From positions 1 through 64,000 of the forward strand of contig JACCGJ010000599.1 of assembly GCA_013407085.1 (NCBI GenBank): DNA of 64,000 nt, read 5' to 3'. Origin of the DNA: Atriophallophorus winterbourni. Taxonomy: Eukaryota > Platyhelminthes > Trematoda > Plagiorchiida > Microphallidae. Shown here in pieces: positions 15,201 to 24,400 of the stretch. The stretch's first letter is position 1. Each line of letters opens with the position of its first letter. Both the position numbers and the translations under genes were made by a program. The notes beneath the pieces were generated by a model. The model made no database searches and was not told the DNA's origin. It saw only the letters and a program-made list of their open reading frames with translations.

Positions 15201-18200
15201 TTACAGGTACCTTCAACGGTTTGATATTTTTCTTTTGCTCGTTTTTTTTAACTTGCTTGCTGATTTTCGTTTGCTTTACTCTTACCTCGACAGTCTTCAT
15301 CTGGATTTACATTTTGTGAGGTTTTACTACTTTTCGGAGAACATTAAACGGGTACAGATCATGGGATACAACCGTGTGCTATCATCACTCCCAAGTTAAG
15401 CATATCCAATTCTGGACAATCTGCTACCGTCTCGGTGCACACAGTCTTTGGACAGTAGCTGTAGTTCACGCATACCAGTGTTCGTACAATGGTTTGCAAG
15501 TGTGTAGTACTTATATAACACGGTGCTCAATTAATTGCCCCCACGGATGTGCGATCGTGCAGTATTTCTATGCTGTGCCGCTAACATCGTGCTAAATTCA
15601 TTGGCCACCGGTAGTGAGCTGCATGCTGGAGTCTGACTACCATTTCCATTTTCTTTCTATTTCTTTTGTCATATCTGTCTCGGTCTGGGCAACCTGACAG
15701 TATCTCAGCCCACGTGCAGTCTGACTGTGCGGTACTTTGCCTGGATCAGGCTTGTGCTTTCACAATAAACACACAACAATTGCCACCATTAATGAACTGC
15801 ATGTGACAACCCACTACACTCTCAATTCCCTAAAGTTTTCCTGTGGCTAACCGTGGCACCAGGACAACATCTCAGCTCACATATAACTGTGCGGCACTAG
15901 AATATTGGTTCCAGTCAACAGTTCTTTTTTGCGTTTTTTAACACCGAAACTCAAGCAAAACTGCATCATTCACGTGGGTCCCACAATGTTGCATTAATCT
16001 CACATAAGACCAGAAACCGTCGTGCATACCATGCTAATCCATTCGGACCTCATGAAGGCGATATGGGGTTCATCTGTATATTTTTCAGTCGTAGTTTACG
16101 TGAGGCGGAACAACAAGTATTTTTCGTCACACCGATTTGTGGCTTACTGCATTTATTTGCGGGCACGCGTTGTAAGTCCTTAGAATTCCCCGATTTTTAT
16201 GCGTTTCTTAACGTCTGCAAAACCGGCTACATTATTTTCGTTGTCTGCCAACCGAGTTGCCTTTTGGCATACGTTTGTGAATGTGTATGATTTTTCTGGA
16301 TTTACACCTGGCCGATAACGCGCAACAACATTGTAACGATAATCCATTGCCTCTATTAAACGTTGTATGTCTGGGCTCCTAGCAATTGGACATTTTTTGC
16401 TATCTGTGCCCTTCTATGCGTAATTTTAAGCTTGTTCTTCTATATGCTCAAGATTTCGCATCAATTTTCTCTTGAATTATCGAATCCCCCTTTCTCACGA
16501 CATTCACGTCTTTGTCTTAGGACTACCGGATTTTAGTTCAATGAGGGAAAATGCATCTGGAATGGAAAAGCCTGTCTGGGCCACATTTTCTTCGAACGCA
16601 AAGACAGTAACGTGGGATACGTCAACCGTCCCGCTGTTTGCGAAACGAGAAACCAAAAACGACGCTACTGCACAGGAGAATCTGGATGATTCAGAAAACG
16701 ATCCTCACTATGATCCTATCATACCACTACCCGAGCTAGTGCAGGTCTGTCAGCATTCTCAATGTCTTTTTTGTCACCCCAAACCTTTTGTTATCTTGGC
16801 ATTTTCGAACTTTTAGACAAACACCGGCGAAGAGTCTGAAGTTTGCATTTTTCTCAAACGTTGCCGGCTCTATCGATTCGCAGATGGCGCTTGGAAAGAA
16901 CGTGGCATCGGTGAAGTTAAAGTCCTGTTATTGCCCGATGTAATTCCAGAGGGCTACGAACCTGGATCTAGAACCGTGCTGCCCGAAAGCGTCGATCTAG
17001 GCGTGGTGCGATCTGCACGACTGCTGATGCGTCGTGAACAAGTTTTGAAACTTTGCATGAATCAATCAATCGGTCCTGGCGTACCATCATTCGTGCCACT
17101 CAGTACGGGCTCGGGACTGTGCTGGACTGCTATTGATTTCAGCGAGGGGACCGCAAATCGTGAAAAACTGGCTATTCGCTTCAAGGTCGGTTCCAAATTT
17201 GTTCTCATGCGTGGTATTCCGTACCACAAACTTTTCTTATGACCATACCTGTTTTATCAGATTCGTAGGTAGATTCCCTCGTCTGGATAACAAATCCAGA
17301 AGGCGACTTATCATGTTGGAATATCAGTCTTTGGATTCATATGAATACTCATCAGTACCAAGTCCGCAAAGTTGATCACAACGGTGCATAATGGCAACAA
17401 TTGAATCATCAGCAGTGCATATCATCCGCTTCGGGTGGGACTCGATTCTAAACCATCACCATTCTAGTCCCATGCCTTACGACCTGAGCTAACGTCCATC
17501 GTTTGACCAAATGCAATTAAGCTTTCATAAATCTTTCTCGTGACTAGCACATCTGAGTAGCGTAACATGCCCGACCAGTTGTGAAGGGGTCAGTAACATT
17601 TGTTGTGGTCCCCTAACCGATCTGATCTCCGTGTCAGATCTTCCCATCGACTACAGCGTAAGCTAACCGATCAAATCTGATGGGTATCCTTTTTTGGCGT
17701 TTTACGGAGAGTTCGTTTACATTTGGGACTACTCATCAGTACCAAGTCCTTCGAAATATTCACCTAACTAGCCTGTGTGGGCATGTTTGGTGGTTATATT
17801 CGACCGGTTTGAGTATGGCTATCCACATAGTTCCTTGCATTTTAGAGGTTGCTTTGTCCACAAGTGTGTAACACGACGTTCAACCTGGTGTCATTTTTTC
17901 GTTCGCTAGTATGGCTTTGACAGGTCAACTCATCAATCAAGCAAAACCTTTCTCGACTCAAGTGCACATTTGAATTTCAGTAATTTTTGGTATAACTCTA
18001 TTAAACAACCGTTATTCACATTTTGCAATTGAGTTTAGTTCACGTACCGCGGTCGTTTCGCTATGTACGTATGTGCTTACATAATACCTTTTTACGACCT
18101 TTGATAATTTTTGTAATAAACTTACTGATTTTTTAGCTCTTCTGCATTTTTTTTGTAAATCTAATACTTTCCCTCGCTTTATTTGCTTTTTTCAAGGAAA

Positions 18201-18265
18201 AGGATGATCAGGAAGCTTTCAAAGCTGCTGTGGAGCGAGCACAGTCACTGATATCGAAGTCATAA
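216..18265 (+). CDS. RANBP2: Nuclear pore protein Nup358/RanBP2-like, 22 exons, 2199 aa
   Basis: Large cytoplasmic-filament nucleoporin that binds Ran-GTP and helps disassemble export complexes (family knowledge). Exons I placed: 216-287, 322-389, 419-573, 605-651, 681-785, 818-970, 1000-1236, 3057-3405, 3474-3596, 3957-4272, 5269-5604, 7042-7447, 7786-7851, 8951-9235, 9409-10057, 10136-10410, 11078-11461, 11897-13462, 14861-15206, 16521-16744, 16817-17185, 18197-18265. All introns are GT-AG, phases agree, and 6600 nt ends in TAA. The first ~700 residues resemble the vertebrate TPR/alpha-helical region: AGFEIAKMYFQTGDTSRAK, FHICELLKKSNIT, and a WWSSVVKFL block. A coiled-coil-like stretch follows in exon 15, then FG motifs, two zinc fingers and three RanBDs. 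It lacks the fourth RanBD and the C-terminal cyclophilin domain of human RanBP2 (3224 aa). The ATG at 216 was chosen because the alignment to the vertebrate N-terminus starts there. Very confident of family; single exon edges are hand predictions. Confidence 0.93.
1985..2200. repeat. Dispersed repeat fragment in Nup358 intron 7
   Basis: The stretch around 1990-2190 (ATCCTAAAA, GTGGGTCTTAAA, GCATTCAATCAAG, CAGCACGACAG) reappears in diverged form at about 39560-39750, inside the segment present only in duplication copy A. The rest of the 1.8-kb intron 1237-3056 shows nothing else I can name. Confidence 0.45.
4440..5005 (-). mobile_element. RTE-like LINE relics: coding end plus 3'UTR, in Nup358 intron 10
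   Basis: The minus strand encodes the LINE tail RRPGGQSITW-like/VGMKKLSVAVGSVG/NRWLETLGVIAANRSQWCQF at about 5000-4800. A 3'UTR follows and ends in an ATG/ATT microsatellite near 4605-4620. A second partial copy of the coding end (WEKRPGGQSMTW) follows at 4600-4480. Both match the better preserved element at 24687-25740. Confidence 0.7.
5118..5225 (+). mobile_element. SINE-like repeat, truncated copy
   Basis: Diverged copy of the family core (GGGCAACCTGAC, GTGCGGTACTTTGCC, tail near TTCATACATGG). It lies directly beyond the LINE relics in the same intron. Confidence 0.6.
6231..6464 (+). mobile_element. SINE-like repeat, near full-length copy
   Basis: Contains the whole family layout: CACGGATGTG start, GTGCTAAATTGATTGGCCA, GAGCTGCATGCTGAAACACG, CTGTCTAGGCCTGGGCAACC, CCCACGTGCAGTCTCTGA, and 3' end CAGGCTTGTGCTTTCATACC. 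About 230 bp. It is a good reference copy for the family. Confidence 0.75.
7960..8710 (-). mobile_element. LINE-derived repeat interrupted by a SINE-like copy
   Basis: Matches 45410-46068 over most of its length, for example TCCCCAGCACCACTCGG with GTTTGTTCGAGTA, TTTTCTCCCGAAGCCTTTC, and the GAGCTCCATCTGCCCG block. The minus strand gives a short TNAEWCWGRRSVP relic. The match is broken at about 8066-8300 by a SINE-like copy; the sister locus at 45640 lacks it. Confidence 0.6.
8066..8303 (-). mobile_element. SINE-like repeat, near full-length, inserted in a LINE repeat
   Basis: Reverse orientation: it begins with a TATG-rich tail, then GCACAAGCCTGATCCAGGCA, TGTCAGGTTGCCCAGGCC, CAGCTCACTACC and CACATCCGTGCA. 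The flanks join across it as in the uninterrupted repeat at about 45635-45655. Confidence 0.75.
10615..10850 (-). mobile_element. RTE-like LINE 3' end in Nup358 intron 16
   Basis: The minus strand carries a diverged LINE C-terminal coding relic (around 10850-10800), then the family 3'UTR (AAAGCAGGAAAAGCAAGTAAG on plus) and an ATGATG tail at 10633-10650. Same family as 4440-5005 and 24687-25740. Confidence 0.55.
11250..12090 (+). other. Ran-binding domain 1 of Nup358 (exons 17-18)
   Basis: About residues 1272-1406, split by the intron 11462-11896. Family hallmarks in order: FKPVLDVLP, TGEEDEE, ERARLYR, WKTRGVGD, the basic MRRDQ followed across the splice by VKKLCANH, then WAVRDFAE and FMIQFKTPE. 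The pleckstrin-like RanBD fold binds Ran-GTP. Confidence 0.92.
11622..11722 (+). mobile_element. SINE-like repeat, 101-bp 5'-truncated copy with 12-bp TSD
   Basis: Starts at TGTCTAGGCC and ends in CATACCATACCATA. It is flanked by perfect direct repeats CCTCCAATGTAA at 11610-11621 and 11723-11734, which fix the insertion ends exactly. It sits in intron 17 of Nup358. Confidence 0.88.
12200..12440 (+). other. Two RanBP2-type zinc fingers of Nup358
   Basis: Both fit W-x-C-x2-C-x10-C-x2-C exactly. Finger 1: Trp1447 with Cys1449, 1452, 1463 and 1466. Finger 2: Trp1502 with Cys1504, 1507, 1518 and 1521. Each carries the Asn (in RNN / RQN) typical of the class between the second and third Cys. In vertebrate RanBP2 these fingers bind Ran, preferring the GDP form. 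Human RanBP2 has eight; only two are visible here. Confidence 0.92.
12880..13330 (+). other. Ran-binding domain 2 of Nup358 (exon 18)
   Basis: About residues 1670-1820, entirely inside one exon. Motifs: FKPVLTVLP, TGEENEEVLF, RAKLYRW, WRERGVGVMKLL, VMRRDHVLKICCNH, WWAIDF and FAIRFKSDEH. A short Gln-rich insert (VQQQQEKA) sits between the last two strands. Confidence 0.93.
13566..13800 (+). mobile_element. SINE-like repeat, diverged copy
   Basis: CACGGATGTGCAATCGTG start and GGATCAGGCTTGTGATTTTG end, with several internal changes. Lies in Nup358 intron 18. The 1.4-kb intron also holds the nested copies at 14235-14577. Confidence 0.65.
14235..14577 (+). mobile_element. SINE-like repeat split by a second copy
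   Basis: The host copy runs from CAATCGTGCAGTAC through GATTGGTCAGAGGTA, is interrupted at 14298-14418, and resumes at GTGAGCTGCATGCTGAAA to its 3' end near 14572. Removing the insert and one target repeat restores a normal copy. Confidence 0.8.
14298..14418 (-). mobile_element. SINE-like repeat nested in another copy, 12-bp TSD
   Basis: A 121-bp insert in reverse orientation, flanked by perfect TGGTCAGAGGTA repeats at 14286-14297 and 14419-14430. Read on its own strand it starts TTTCTATCTCC and ends in CATACCATACCATA, the same 3' tail as the copy at 11622-11722 but with about 20 more bases at its 5' end. Confidence 0.9.
15538..15764 (+). mobile_element. SINE-like repeat, near full-length copy
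   Basis: CCACGGATGTGCGATCGTG start, GTGCTAAATTCATTGGCCAC, TGGGCAACCTGACAGTATC and 3' GGATCAGGCTTGTGCTTTCA. In Nup358 intron 19; a further degraded piece precedes it at about 15480-15530. Confidence 0.7.
17281..17500 (-). mobile_element. tRNA-derived SINE with degenerate hammerhead-like 3' part
   Basis: On the minus strand GTTAGCTCAGG (about 17494) resembles a tRNA A box and AGAATCGAGTCCCACC (about 17450) a B box, at tRNA-like spacing. About 80 nt further, GGTACTGATGAG (17348-17359) begins a hammerhead-like core with a self-complementary ATTCATATGAAT stem, followed by CTGGATTTGTTATCCAG. This order of Pol III-type head then hammerhead is that of the schistosome Sm-alpha SINE (from memory). The conserved GAAA reads CAAA, so catalysis is unlikely. 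Lies in the last Nup358 intron. Confidence 0.5.
17690..17752 (-). other. Second hammerhead-like relic
   Basis: Minus strand: GGTACTGATGAGTAGTCCCA followed by AATGTAAACGAACTC. The CTGATGAG box and the TCCCAAAT loop resemble the schistosome hammerhead, but stem II and the GAAA box are altered. The leading CTTGGTACTGATGAG matches the relic at 17348-17362. Confidence 0.4.
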
Positions 18266-18686
18266 CTGAACTCGCTACAAGTAAGAGAAGTACGCGTAAC
18301 AAATGTTTTTTATCCAGTGTTATTATTTGCCAGACTTATTTCCACCAAAGCTTGTGACTCATACTCATATTAATTTGCGAGCAATCATTACGCCTTATTA
18401 TTGACAATGGAACTCTTGCATCACCCTAAAACGTCAGGCGTATTAATGCGAATAACGAATACGGGAGAAACGTTAAATTTTTATGGGAAAATTTGAAATT
18501 GCCAGAAACAGCTTCGGTTTCGTCTATACCAGCATCAAGCTTTGTGATGGAAGTTACGAAATGTCAGGCTGCATTAGTTGTAAAATCCTCATGTACAATT
18601 TTTCTTTCACATTTTACTTCCCATTTTTCAAAAAAATACGTTGCACAGCATTTAAAACTATCGGGGTATCAAACATCCTTCGTTTG

Positions 18687-18768
18687 CATAGAGACAAGTT
18701 AAAACGTTTCAAAAACAAAAGGGTTTACATAGAGACAAGTTAAAACGTTTCAAAAACAAAAGGTTTCC
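18687..18768. repeat. 41-bp direct tandem duplication
   Basis: The unit beginning CATAGAGACAAGTTAAAACG occurs at 18687-18727 and again at 18728-18768 with only changes near the end. Confidence 0.85.
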
Positions 18769-18862
18769 ATATTGACTGGAAAAAGGCGTGGAAAAATTAA
18801 TTTTAAGCATGGCCGATTCAAAGGCCCCACTCAACACGCGCATCAGACGATTTTTGTGTTTC

Positions 18863-19053
18863 TAATCATGCTAAGTTGATTTGCCACCAGTAGTGAGCTG
18901 CATGCGAGTACACGCTGATGTCTCACTGTTATTGCTATTTTCCTTTCCCATATTAGTCTAGGCCTGGGCAACCTGACAGTATCTTAGCCCACGTGCAGTG
19001 TATGACTGTGCGGCACTTTGCCTGGATGAGGATTGTGATTTCATGCATACCAA
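18863..19053 (+). mobile_element. SINE-like repeat, copy lacking the extreme 5' end
   Basis: From CATGCTAAGTTGATTTGCCAC to the GGATGAGGATTGTGATTTCA end; core GGCCTGGGCAACCTGACAG intact. Confidence 0.7.
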
Positions 19054-19388
19054 TCCATGATAATCATTTGATCTTTCATCTCGGTATGGCGAATCATGGA
19101 CTGGCCACCGTGCTTTCCCAAGCTATCTGTTCCAACAATACGCGTTGTAATTAACGCGTTTGCTGTCCATGTTGCAAATCATTGCTGACTACAGATTCGA
19201 ATACGCTCACAATGAATATCTCCTGTTCAGCTTGGTTGACGTTCCAAGTTGATGTTATTTAGGCAATGCGACGAAGTCAGTCTATCGCACGCATAAGCAA
19301 TTTTGAACAGTCACTGGCATCTGCCTAATCTTTTGACCAGCTGCAGAATTTGTGTCCGCCCCTTCTCGACCAGAGTAACTTGAGCGTA

Positions 19389-19595
19389 GCACGGATGTGT
19401 AATCGTGCTGTACTTTGATGTTGTGCAGCTAACAGCGTGCTACATTGATTCGCCACCATCAGTGACCTGTACGCGGGAAAAACGTTGGAGTCTCACTGCA
19501 ATTTCTGTCTAGGCCTGGTGAACCGGACAGTATCTTAGCCCACGTCCAGTACACTTTGCCTGGACTAGACTTCTGGTTTGATACATACACATATA
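19389..19595 (+). mobile_element. SINE-like repeat, diverged copy
   Basis: CACGGATGTGTAATCGTG start and GCCTGGTGAACCGGACAG core. A deletion is visible in the CCCACGTGCAGTC region compared with 6231-6464. Confidence 0.6.
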
Positions 19596-20808
19596 GCCTA
19601 ACTCACACTGACTGCGAATCATTTTAGACTTGTGCTGTTCATATTACTAATTGCTTTGACATGCTTGTGGCCGCTCAATTCACGTACAATCGTTGCTGAA
19701 ACATAATGAGCCCAGTCAACTATTTGTTTCACACAAAAACATATGCTAACGTTTCACATTTATAACCACGCTTTGTAACCTATATTTTTTGATTGCAGAT
19801 TTTACCGTTTCACCTGGATTTTTCGTGGTACTGTTCCATTACAACTATTTGTTATTCCATCTGAACTATGATTAAATTTTTGTCACATCTATGTACGCCT
19901 TGCAAGCCACTTTTTGTAACAGAGATCAGCTGCAAGCTATCTGATGTTATTTTTCAATAGCGAGCATAAACCGTGTCATAAACACAGCTTGTTTTGTTCC
20001 TAAATTGGGACTGGTTTTTTGGTGACACGGAGTTGCATTTCTTTAAAAAGTTGAGTTGCCTCGATTCTTTATTTATTGCTATTAGTCGAAACGCCTAAAA
20101 ATGCTTGTGACCTAGGTGACCAAATGGTGCCCCGAAGGATTCTCTTCAACGTTTTGCTGTACAGCTCATACTCATGAATTTGATTATGTGTACACCAATC
20201 TATTTTACGATATCGTGTTGTAAACTGTTTGTAGCTATATTGAGCTGTATAATTAGAAAACTACACTTCTCAAGGCTGGACCCCATGTCTCAAGAAGGAT
20301 CTTTGGTTTGAATGCTTTGGTCATCGAGCGTCTGCGCTTGTTGACGGTCTTCAAAAGCCGACGTACATCGAGAGACTAGGCCTAAGCCTGTGACCACGAA
20401 GTCACACTCACTTGCTGGATAATCCACATTTCAAACGCAAGTGCCGTGGATATCTCTACCTAACCCATGTCTCCTTTCTTTAAGATTCGCTCCGGAAAGT
20501 TGTCGTACATTCAACAATATACGAACAAAACATCGTTTATGTGAAAAATAATCACAATGATAGAATCAGTTCATTTGTCATAATCATGACGAACACTCCG
20601 TTGCATCTGATCCATGTTATCTCAAACATGCATGTACTTTGAGCACATGATGTGTTGGTTTCAACATTAAAGCTAGAACAGTTCGTGCGAGTGTTCTCGA
20701 TGATGCAGGAGTTTGAATTCATTCAGTGGATTTTCTACAATAAGTGAACTGTCTTGATTGATCAAGATAATGATCCGCGACGATGTAGAGCTCTGACCTA
20801 ATTGCGTG

Positions 20809-21239
20809 TCATACCCAGACTTTAAATGGAAACCACTGTTTACAGTTAGAGTAAATAGGATGAAGGAGAATCCTGCACATATCGGATTGTAAGGCATCTT
20901 CCCACTGACTGTAAACAACGATCGCAAAGTTAAACAAAAATACAGATTTCAGTCCAAGCAAAATCAGATAGAATGCGTTGACTGCAATAGAATTACTCCG
21001 GCCGCTAAGGACGAGTTTCCATCAAGAAAAGTTTCGCCAAAGTACCATTTCTCGCGCAATGAGCGACGATGTGGAATAAACCGATTAATGAGACGTTTGC
21101 ATAGTAGATATGGAATGCCCAATTCGACCGGGAGGTTTGCGGTTGTGCACCCATCACACTCATTTGTAAACGGATAGCGACAATAGTCGACATAATCATC
21201 GCAACAGGCTAACAGTGGGTAAAATAACACCTTTACCAT
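20809..21239 (-). CDS. Unrecognised two-exon candidate gene, 118 aa
   Basis: Exon 1 is 21239-20983 and exon 2 is 20908-20809, with a 74-nt GT-AG intron and matching phase (257 + 100 = 357 nt). The protein starts MVKVLFYPLLACCDDY, is Cys-rich in its first third, and ends QWFPFKVWV. No domain, clear signal peptide or membrane segment was recognised. It starts about 130 nt downstream of the PPCS poly(A) signal on the same strand, and a CAG lies shortly before the ATG, so a trans-spliced second cistron is conceivable. It could equally be a chance ORF. Confidence 0.33.
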
Positions 21240-21368
21240 TTTGGGTTAATGGATAAGATAACCACCTGAACGTTTGTCCTTCTAGCTCTGGCTTTCGGTA
21301 ATTATTTCAACTGTCATAGCTTGATCGCAGCAACTTGAAGGCAGTTTAGAAAGACGCTTTTTGATGAT

Positions 21369-21374
21369 TTTATT
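21369..21374 (-). terminator. Poly(A) signal of PPCS
   Basis: AATAAA on the minus strand (TTTATT on plus), 83 nt beyond the stop codon at 21457-21459. Confidence 0.6.
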
Positions 21375-21456
21375 GACAAAATCAATAACGAATGAATAAA
21401 AATCGTCAGTTTCGGTTTAAAATGGGAATGTGCCGCGATTACCGGATCGGGGAATC

Positions 21457-24400
21457 TTACGGCAGCAAGTCGTGGCTCACTTGTCGGTGTAACTCGACTA
21501 TACGAGCGACCAAGTGTTGTTCGATTTCCTGATTGCTGCTTGTTTCATCCAGACTGATGTGCTCGTGTGTGATGCCTTTGTGCGTTGGTGTCAGGCGATG
21601 AACCAACCAGACTTCTTTGAATCTTGTGTCCAATAAGTTGGCAACCACCAAATGTGAGCGATCGTTCAGCACGCGAGATTCCGCGATGTTCAACAAATTT
21701 TCACTATCCGTTTCAAGCTGGAAAAATTGGCATTCAATAATTTAAACAATCACGGCAAAAAACCGTACCATAATACGAACTATTCAAACTCGTTCATCTA
21801 GAGGTTAAGCTATCTGAGAGGGCAGTGCCTGCAAGCAGAATTCATCATCTGCCCGTTTAATTAACGTGTTTAGATGCAGCTTCTATATTCTGGTTCCGTA
21901 GTAATAAGTAGAACAGCTGATAAGATATCAGCAGTTAAATAAGATGCCAGCCTATCACGGTTATTTTTTATAGTCAGCTTACGCACGAGAATCAGACTTA
22001 CTTTACGTTTGTGCGGATGACTCCATGGGTGGATTAGCGGGCTTCATTGATGTTTCGAATCACGCCAACCCACGCGCATCGATTGGGCACGATATCGTTG
22101 CACGATATCTTAATCCAGTCACGTTCCCACCCCCGAATGCCGTAGGCGGTGCGCAGTCCCAGGGTGTCTACATCCTCATTCGCAGTCGACAGCCAGGTCT
22201 TCACTTGATCGCCATATCGCCGACGTCAGATACGAATGGGTTTTCGATCGAGGACAAGTTTCATGAGCGTTGACTCTGTCTTTCAAATGACGTGGCCAAA
22301 CTGGTGTAGTCTTCGCTGTTGAATGTGAACGGTAAGCGGAGGTAATCCGCTGCAACGTGCTCGAACCGCAGCTTTAAATATTCGGTCAGTATATCGGATG
22401 CCCAAGATTACCCTATGGCACCAATGGTCGAACACTTCTGAAGATCGTACATCCTGTGATCTCAGCGGCCACGTCTCACATCCATAAAGCAGTACAGGGC
22501 GGATCGCTGCTTGATCAACACGTATTTTAGTTTTGAGGCTGATCCCGGGCCTGCGCCAAAGGATGTCTTTCAACTTCAAAAACGCATTGCGCGCACGATA
22601 GACCCTTAATTTAACTTCATCTTTCACCTGACCATTGGTCAACATACTTGAACCGAGGTATTTGAAGACCGGAACTTACTCGATCGGACAGCCCTGGACG
22701 TTCAGTTGCTGGTTCCCATATGTAACGGTATAAATAAATGCCTTGGTTTATTTCGAGGACGACTTTCGCAGCGGTCTAAAATCCTTTGCGGCATTTTCGC
22801 CAAAACAACCAGATCATTGGCGTAGTCGAGATCGGATATCCACCGCAAATTTAACGGATATAACAGGCCAACTTTAGACTACCATCAAGGTCATAGGAAT
22901 GCATATCGTAGTAGTCACAAGCGTGAATGTTTTCAGACCTGTTACCAATTCCCCCTATATGTTACATGTGGTCATTGTGGCCTATCGGAACACTATGCAT
23001 ATAAATACGCCACATAATCTGATATAGATATGGTATTGTTTAAAGTGCAAATTGTAGGATAGGCAGAAATTAGAAAAAAAGATCAAAGATTTTTGGTACA
23101 TTAGTACGGTTTTTGTTTTTATCTTGTTTTCACAACGATGACATGGAATATTTTCGGGGTAGAAGTAGGTCTCTTAGAACTACTACAATGACTGACCGTC
23201 AGTCCTTTGTTTCAAGTCCACAATAACCGAGAGGTCGGTGAGCCACTCTTTCAGGACGTATTCCAAACCAGGCCGATGACGTCGGTTAACGACTCTGTGA
23301 AAGCCTATAACGTCTGCTTTCTTCCCATGATGCGATTACATAGTTGCGGTTACCACCAAGAGTAAGCAATCAACGAAGGTTTTCCGTCGCTAAATTATAT
23401 CTGCTCGAACTTGTAAACATTCGTATTCATACGTATTCGTATACGGCCCATACAAACATTTTTATTGATCCTAACATTTAGAGTAAAGCCCCAATCACGT
23501 GCAGTACAGAGGTATTTGAGACTGAAATCGCGTCTGGCTTTAGCAATCTTTGATGTAATTTCTTTTGCTATTCTAGCCCCAGCGTCTGTTCAACATCTTG
23601 GACAGTCCCACTACTCCACAGTTGATTGAAATAATTAATGACTGTTGCCCTGACTAGTCCTGCTAAAGCTTACTTGCATAAAAGTATAACCCATTAAATG
23701 CCTCTATTACCCAAATGGGAGAATACCATATCATTCACATAAAGCAGGTCCGTATGTCAGAAACTCAATACTTATTTAGCCCAGAAGAGGTCCTCAATGT
23801 CTAAATTAAAGAATTATAGCGAAAGAAGGCACAGCCTTGTCCTACATATGTGGTGGTCTTGAACAGCGAGTAAATTTAATCTACGCTCCAACTCTTCCCA
23901 TAGGTTGAGTACACAAGCCCTTCGTGATAGTGAAATACTTCCACTGAATTCTATTTTGAACTAAGTAGTTAAATATAGCGGCTCGTACAGCTAGGATCAT
24001 TACTACATTGGATCTGTGTTATAGCAATCAACACAACGAAAACCTGGTCTAAGCATTCAGGCTCCAGCAGAAAGCCAGCTTACCCTTCGCTGGGCGTACC
24101 CTATTGGATGGGAGACAGTCAGTGAAGTGTGTTGGTAACAAGTCACTTGACCCCCGTTAGAAAATCACGACCAAACGCCAGCTCACCTTGAAACTGACCA
24201 CAAATGCTCGCGGGGCCCAGTTGGAAACCAAGAGCTTCAGTACTTTGGGGACTTTATCCAAAACGATGTTGAGACCAGTGTTTTGTATCACCGTTTCTAC
24301 CGTTTCATCTGTTGATTGAATTTTGTGCTTCGGCCTCCGAGACTTGAACACGTAAAAATCGGATACGGCCGCGGCTAGGAAACAACAAAATGCCCGCGGT

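Larger units (their letters stand above)
16700..18262 (+). other. Ran-binding domain 3 of Nup358 (exons 20-22)
   Basis: C-terminal RanBD assembled from three exons. Motifs: YDPIIPLPELVQ, then TGEESEVCIF, RCRLYRF, WKERGIGEVKVLL, LLMRREQVLKLC, CWTAIDF, LAIRFK and, after the last intron, the closing helix EAFKAAVERAQ just before the stop. It differs from domains 1 and 2 by about 25 extra residues between the GEVKVLL strand and the MRREQ strand, and by PIIPLPE in place of FKPVL. Confidence 0.85.
18266..20808. other. Intergenic region between Nup358 and the next gene
   Basis: No gene seen. It holds two SINE-like copies (18863-19053, 19389-19595) and a 41-bp tandem duplication at 18687. The remainder is AT-rich with only short ORFs and no convincing codon pattern. 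Confidence 0.6.

Noticed and set aside
15360..15440. 5S rRNA-like fragment (ATCACTCCCAAGTTAAGCAT); a second at about 24040-24130 (TTGGATGGGAGACAG)
   Set aside because: Only about 20-30 bases resemble 5S in each place and the rest does not align; not enough to call a 5S relic.
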